DNA of 25,542 nt from an uncultured Ruminococcus sp. (lineage in GTDB: Bacteria > Bacillota > Clostridia > Oscillospirales > Ruminococcaceae), in assembly GCA_945867875.1 (NCBI GenBank), contig CAMBJF010000008.1, forward strand, positions 1 to 25,542, in the 5' to 3' direction. This document shows positions 22,134-25,542 of the stretch, piece after piece (position 1 is the stretch's first letter; every line of letters begins with the position of its first letter). A program made the translations under genes and the position numbers. The notes under the pieces were generated by a model. The model ran no database searches and was not told where the DNA came from. It was given only the letters and a program-made list of their open reading frames with translations.

Positions 22134-22177
22134 CAAAAGTCTCATATCTCATATACAAAAGTCTCATATCTCATATA
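22134..22177. repeat. Two perfect tandem 22-bp repeats
   Basis: 22134-22155 and 22156-22177 are identical. Each contains CTCATATCTCATATA, itself a near-repeat of CTCATAT. They lie between the second toxin-like module and the htrA terminator. With only two adjoining units this is not a CRISPR array. Confidence 0.95.
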
Positions 22178-22182
22178 GATAA

Positions 22183-22215
22183 AGCAAAATGCCGCCCGAA
22201 AACCGAGCGGCATTT
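22183..22215 (-). terminator. Terminator of htrA
   Basis: The stem AAATGCCGC (22187-22195) / GCGGCATTT (22207-22215) ends on the - strand in ATTTTGCTTT, about 50 bases after the htrA stop. Confidence 0.8.
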
Positions 22216-22227
22216 GCCGATATATTA

Positions 22228-22260
22228 ATGGAGGAGAGGGGATAACTTATGAAAAATTAA
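22228..22260 (+). other. Strong ribosome site and ATG with no reading frame (gene-start remnant)
   Basis: On the + strand GGAGGAG (22230-22236) is followed by ATG AAA AAT TAA (22249-22260). The initiation region looks complete, but the frame closes after three codons. It may be the eroded start of a lost gene or chance. Confidence 0.35.
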
Positions 22261-22263
22261 GCA

Positions 22264-23682
22264 TCAGTTAGAAGAAACCTCAGCTTCTGGTTTCTGGTCA
22301 TCTTCGCCTGTGAGGGTGAGTGTAACATCAACATTGCCGTCAGCTCTTGCAAGTTTGAGCACCATAGTGTCGCCGATAGCCTTGCCCTTCTTAGCGGCGG
22401 TAAGTTCGTCCATAGAAGTGATGTCCTTGCCGTCAGCCGCAACGATAACATCGCCTGCACTGATGCCCGCAGCCTCTGCGCCGCTGCCCTCGCTTACGCT
22501 TACTACCATAACACCCTTGTCAACAGGGAGATTATAGTATCTCATAATTGCACTGTTTATGTCAGAGCCTGTGATACCGATCTGTGGAGTTGTGTTGGTA
22601 ACATAGCCCTTGTTCATAAGGTCGCTGATAAGAGGCATTGCGTCGGAGATAGGGATCGCAAAGCCAAGTCCCTCAACAGAACTATCAACAAGCTTTGAAG
22701 ATGTGATGCCGATTACCTGACCATTGCCGTTGATAAGGGGACCGCCGGAGTTGCCGGGGTTTATAGCCGCATCGGTCTGGATAAGGGTCATCGAAGCACT
22801 GCCGCCGGAAGAAAGCTCAACGTTCAGAGTACGGTTAAGTCCCGAAACGATACCCTCGGAGGTAGAAAGACCGAGACCGAGAGGATAGCCTATTGCAACA
22901 GCCTTGTCGCCCATTGTGAGCTGATTGGAATCGCCGAACTCTGCGGGGATAAGGTCAAGAGCCTCAGCGTTTATCTTGAGCACTGCAAGGTCGCTGTTCT
23001 CGTCCGCACCAACAATTTCGGCTTCATACTCGGTGTCCTCATCGGTGGAAAGAACTATCTTAACGGTATCAGCCTGCCTCAGCTTTTTCTGATAGCTGCC
23101 GCCGATCCCGCTGCCGCCGAAGAAGTAATCGAAAATATCACCGCCGCCGCTGAAAGGATTGCTGCCGTATCTGCCGCTGTTATTGTTGTTGGATACATAT
23201 TCGCTTACCTCAGTCTGAACAACGTGAGCGTTGGTGATGATATATCCGTCATCACTGAGGATAATGCCCGTACCTGTTCCCGTGCTTGTTCCGGAAGAAG
23301 TTGTGAATGATGAATGAACGCCTACAACGGAGGGAGATACCTTTTCAACGATCTGCTTTGTGGTAAGATTTCCGTCGGAGGGAGATGTATTAAGAAGAGT
23401 GTTTACAACATTTCCCGATGTATCGGAAGATGAAGAGGAGCTTGTAACTGCGGGAGTCTCAGCGCTGTCCGAAGTCTGCTGTGCATTGTCAGAAGAAGCG
23501 GAAGCGGCAGGCTGATCATCGGAAGCGATGCTGTTCTGGAGATATGCACCGCCGAAGCCCGAAGCACCGCCAACGATTGCCACTGCAAGGAGCATTGCAA
23601 CTGTTCTGCCCACCTTGTTGTCCTTTTTCTTATCCTTGCCCTCACCGGGAACCTCAACATAATTGTAATTATTTTCGTACAT
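22264..23682 (-). CDS. htrA: HtrA/DegP-like membrane-anchored serine protease with PDZ domain
   Basis: A 472-residue protease. A short cytoplasmic N-terminus leads to one membrane helix (about 27-47) and a Ser/Ala-rich linker (about 50-95). The trypsin-like domain carries the triad His153 (ITNAHVV), Asp231 (NSDLAVLKI) and Ser312 (INPGNSGGPL). A PDZ domain (about 360-455) contains GVMVVSVSEGSGAEAAG and GDVIVAADGKDI. Such enzymes remove misfolded proteins outside the membrane during envelope stress. The loop after the catalytic His is rich in Asn, Ser and Gly. The start is placed at the second ATG (23682) because AAAGGA directly abuts the first ATG at 23691, while spacing is good for the second. 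It is transcribed alone from a TTTACA/TATAAT promoter. Confidence 0.94.
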   Translation of the reverse strand: MYENNYNYVEVPGEGKDKKKDNKVGRTVAMLLAVAIVGGASGFGGAYLQNSIASDDQPAASASSDNAQQTSDSAETPAVTSSSSSSDTSGNVVNTLLNTSPSDGNLTTKQIVEKVSPSVVGVHSSFTTSSGTSTGTGTGIILSDDGYIITNAHVVQTEVSEYVSNNNNSGRYGSNPFSGGGDIFDYFFGGSGIGGSYQKKLRQADTVKIVLSTDEDTEYEAEIVGADENSDLAVLKINAEALDLIPAEFGDSNQLTMGDKAVAIGYPLGLGLSTSEGIVSGLNRTLNVELSSGGSASMTLIQTDAAINPGNSGGPLINGNGQVIGITSSKLVDSSVEGLGFAIPISDAMPLISDLMNKGYVTNTTPQIGITGSDINSAIMRYYNLPVDKGVMVVSVSEGSGAEAAGISAGDVIVAADGKDITSMDELTAAKKGKAIGDTMVLKLARADGNVDVTLTLTGEDDQKPEAEVSSN

Positions 23683-23762
23683 ATAACTCATCCTTTCGGC
23701 ATATATAACTTTTGTTCTTTATGGGAGCTGCTCTTTTCTGACTGCTCTCTTTTTCTTTTGTG

Positions 23763-23790
23763 ATTATATAATAACGCCCTAATGTGTAAA
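23763..23790 (-). promoter_or_regulatory. htrA promoter
   Basis: On the - strand: TTTACA (23790-23785), a 16-base spacer and TATAAT (23768-23763). The leader is about 75 bases. Confidence 0.75.
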
Positions 23791-23842
23791 ATATGTGATA
23801 TGTGAACGAAAAAGCTTTAAAATACCGATGTAAAATGTGAAA

Positions 23843-23877
23843 TCTCCCCCTGCAAGTGTGAAAATTGCAGGGGGAGA
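23843..23877 (-). terminator. Hairpin after the SPFH gene (terminator)
   Basis: A perfect 12-bp stem TCTCCCCCTGCA (23843-23854) / TGCAGGGGGAGA (23866-23877). The - strand tail, TTTCACATTTT, is only moderately T-rich. It starts about 18 bases after the SPFH gene stop. Confidence 0.75.
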
Positions 23878-23895
23878 CGTGATTTTTACAAAAAT

Positions 23896-25173
23896 TTACG
23901 GTCTTTTAGCTCCGCAGTTGTTGCAGAAATTGCCTGTGTTCACTGCACCGCAGGAGCAGGTCCAGTCAGCGGAGGGTCTCTTTGCACCGCAGCCGCCGCA
24001 GAAATTGCCTGTGTTCTTTGTGCCGCAGGAACAGGTCCATTCACCTGCGGGAGCAGGTTTCTTGGCTCCGCAGTTATTGCAGAAATTACCGGTATTTTCA
24101 GCGCCGCAGGAGCATTTCCAAGTGCTTGCGCTCTGCTGAGATGTCTGCTGAGCAGCATTTTGCTGCTGCATAGCCTGCTGCTGCATCTGCATTTGCATCT
24201 GAGCCGCATTTGCCTGAGAAGCGTTGTTCATAAATCCGCCGACGCCGCCCATACCCATTGCCATAAACGCATTTCCTGCGCCTGCTGTGTTGGAGCCTGC
24301 GCTCTGGAAGCCCTGAGCAACGGAGGACTGAACAAAGCCCTCTCTGATAGTGGGGTCGGACATCATAGCGCCCTTGTTGCGCATATTGATGAGTTCCTTT
24401 GACTCGTCATCATAAGAGATGCTTGCGATACCAACGGAGCATATCTCGATTCCACGAAGCTCATTCCAGTCAGCGTCGAGGGTGGTGGACATATACTTTG
24501 AAAGTTCTCTTGACTTTGATGTGATAGCGGAAATTCTCACGCCGTCAACGGACATCTGATTGATAGCAGACTGGAGAGCGTCCATAAATTCGTTGAAAAG
24601 CTGCTCGGAAAGGTCTTTTATCTCGATCCTGTCAGTGCCCTTGGGAGCAAACTCGGTAAAGAACTTGATTGGGTCGGTTATCTTAATGGAATATGTGCCG
24701 TGAGCTCTGAGGAAAAGCTCGGCGTTGTAGAAATTATCAAAATAGTTAACAGGCTGACGTGTGCCGAACTTGATGCCCTTTATCTCAGCAGTGTTTATGT
24801 AGTAAACATACTGTCTCTGAGAAGCTCCGCCGCCGAACTTGAAGCGCTCCCAGGTGTCCTTGAGGGTCTCGCTGAGCTCGCCGTTAAAAAGCGAGGGGGA
24901 AGAGGAATTATTTACCTCGTAATATCCTTCCTGTGCGCTGTAATCAACGATCCTGCCGCCGTCCATAAGGAGCATAAGGGTGTTGGGGAAAACGTGTATG
25001 ATGGATCCATTGGAAACGATGTTGTCATTTCCACGCTTGTTGGATCCTTTTTTAACAGCAACGCCCCTTACAAGCAGGGTGCTGTCCGTCATATCATCGG
25101 GCTCGATAACGTCCTTCCATGAATCCGCAAGAGTACCTGATACCGATGAAACTGCCGCAGTTATAAGTCCCAT
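23896..25173 (-). CDS. SPFH-domain protein with three C-terminal zinc ribbons
   Basis: A 425-residue protein of the SPFH type related to B. subtilis YdjI, a family often labelled virion-core-like. The SPFH region fills about residues 20-290 (for example FLRAHGTYSIKITDPIKFFT and the EICSVGIASISYDDESKELI strand-helix). A Gly/Ala/Met-rich stretch and a Gln/Met-rich linker (about 318-348) follow. The tail (352-425) has three near-identical ribbons of pattern WxCxCGxxNTGNFCxxCGAKxP, each with four Cys for zinc. SPFH proteins assemble at membranes and often respond to envelope stress; the B. subtilis relative lies beside a PspA-like gene, but none is seen here. The ATG at 25173 is chosen because CGGAGGT lies just upstream, and the 11-residue extension has no ribosome site. 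It is next to htrA but separately transcribed. Confidence 0.9.
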   Translation of the reverse strand: MGLITAAVSSVSGTLADSWKDVIEPDDMTDSTLLVRGVAVKKGSNKRGNDNIVSNGSIIHVFPNTLMLLMDGGRIVDYSAQEGYYEVNNSSSPSLFNGELSETLKDTWERFKFGGGASQRQYVYYINTAEIKGIKFGTRQPVNYFDNFYNAELFLRAHGTYSIKITDPIKFFTEFAPKGTDRIEIKDLSEQLFNEFMDALQSAINQMSVDGVRISAITSKSRELSKYMSTTLDADWNELRGIEICSVGIASISYDDESKELINMRNKGAMMSDPTIREGFVQSSVAQGFQSAGSNTAGAGNAFMAMGMGGVGGFMNNASQANAAQMQMQMQQQAMQQQNAAQQTSQQSASTWKCSCGAENTGNFCNNCGAKKPAPAGEWTCSCGTKNTGNFCGGCGAKRPSADWTCSCGAVNTGNFCNNCGAKRP

Positions 25174-25223
25174 AATAAATACCTCCGTCTTCTCGCCTTT
25201 TGGCATAATACTAATGTATTAAC

Positions 25224-25252
25224 ATTATATCATATATTTTGATAAATTGCAA
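25224..25252 (-). promoter_or_regulatory. Promoter of the SPFH gene
   Basis: On the - strand: TTGCAA (25252-25247), a 17-base spacer and TATAAT (25229-25224). Confidence 0.75.
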
Positions 25253-25260
25253 TAACATTT

Positions 25261-25404
25261 TTACTTTTTCTTCTTGGAAATAACGCCTGCCACAACAGCT
25301 CCGATAATGAGCACAGCCGCAATGACCAGAACGATGATATAGGTTTTCTGCTCAACATTTCCCGTTGCGGGGACCTGAGATAAAAGCATAGCTAAGTTAT
25401 TCAT
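25261..25404 (-). CDS. 47-residue membrane peptide with a VPATG sorting-signal-like motif
   Basis: A small gene of 47 codons with a well-placed GGGAGTG ribosome site and TATAAT upstream. The peptide starts MNNLAMLLSQ, then VPATG (residues 11-15), a short polar stretch (NVEQKT), a hydrophobic helix of about 20 residues (IIVLVIAAVLIIGAVVAGVI) and the tail SKKKK. LPxTG-like motif, hydrophobic helix and basic tail is the order of a sortase cell-wall sorting signal. But there is no signal peptide and no exported domain, so it may simply be a small membrane protein. Reading is confident; function is not. It lies 88 bases upstream of the SPFH gene on the same strand, but the two have separate promoters. 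Confidence 0.75.
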   Translation of the reverse strand: MNNLAMLLSQVPATGNVEQKTYIIVLVIAAVLIIGAVVAGVISKKKK

Positions 25405-25434
25405 TTTATTCACTCCCAAAATTCTTTTAAGATG

Positions 25435-25463
25435 ATTATATCACACTTTTTCAGTAATTTCCA
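25435..25463 (-). promoter_or_regulatory. Promoter of the 47-residue gene
   Basis: On the - strand: TGGAAA (25463-25458), a 17-base spacer and TATAAT (25440-25435). The -35 is weak. Confidence 0.6.
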
Positions 25464-25473
25464 CTGTTTTTGC

Positions 25474-25508
25474 AAAAAAAGAGACGCTATGCAGTGCACA
25501 GCGTCTCT
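25474..25508 (-). terminator. Terminator of a gene to the right of the window
   Basis: The stem AGAGACGCT (25480-25488) / AGCGTCTCT (25500-25508) is followed on the - strand by a run of seven T (25480-25474). A TAA on the - strand at 25536-25534 may be the stop of that gene. Confidence 0.85.
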
Positions 25509-25542
25509 GAAAAATTGCTTTATGTACTACTGATTACTTTCT

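Noticed and set aside
22134..22177. CRISPR-like repeats
   Set aside because: Only two directly adjoining 22-base units with no spacers and no cas genes.

Overview
This window reads as one end of a contig from a gut-type member of the Bacillota, most likely a Ruminococcus-like member of the Oscillospiraceae. That is an inference from several things: GGAGG-type ribosome binding sites, near-consensus sigma-A promoters (TTGACA-17-TATAAT), coding GC near 50%, DUF4830, PH/SHOCT and SPFH/zinc-ribbon proteins, a lipoprotein GH26 mannanase and a sortase-like tail motif. Bases 1-45 are not genomic. They match the Illumina Nextera i5 adapter, including an 8-base index and the 19-base transposon mosaic end, so real sequence starts at 46.

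Left part (46-9180, mostly + strand). The end of a small membrane protein, a metal-dependent amidohydrolase and a secreted CBM+GH26 beta-mannanase lipoprotein form one tight operon. A DUF4830 protein faces it from the other side. Then come purA (adenylosuccinate synthetase) with a consensus promoter and strong terminator, trpS, a serine hydrolase of the beta-lactamase fold, an unrecognised membrane protein, and a PH-SHOCT protein that looks truncated at its 5' end.

Middle (9180-17225). An OmpR-type response regulator and its histidine kinase overlap by 14 bases. An MFS transporter is divergent from an AraC-family regulator, whose 3' end overlaps that of the convergent azlCD amino-acid exporter. 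An xpt / xanthine permease operon follows, behind a 170-base leader with a compact hairpin domain and a 100-base inverted repeat.

Right part (17226-25542, mostly - strand). This holds a MATE exporter, the serine biosynthesis operon serC-serA with a small membrane protein, an HtrA-type protease, an SPFH protein with three zinc ribbons, and a 47-residue gene that is little more than a VPATG sorting-signal tail.

The most interesting region is 21461-22119. Two tandem copies (period 337 bases) each carry a promoter, a 28-residue hydrophobic peptide gene with its Shine-Dalgarno in a small hairpin, a 14-bp hairpin, and a perfectly spaced opposing promoter that would make a convergent antisense RNA. 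A 16-base direct repeat lies both at the peptide's start codon and at the antisense 5' end. This is the architecture of Fst/par-type type I toxin-antitoxin loci. Over 240 aligned bases, every difference between the copies falls in the two direct repeats or the 7-base hairpin loop, and both direct repeats changed together within each copy. That is what divergence of antitoxin specificity between sister modules would look like.
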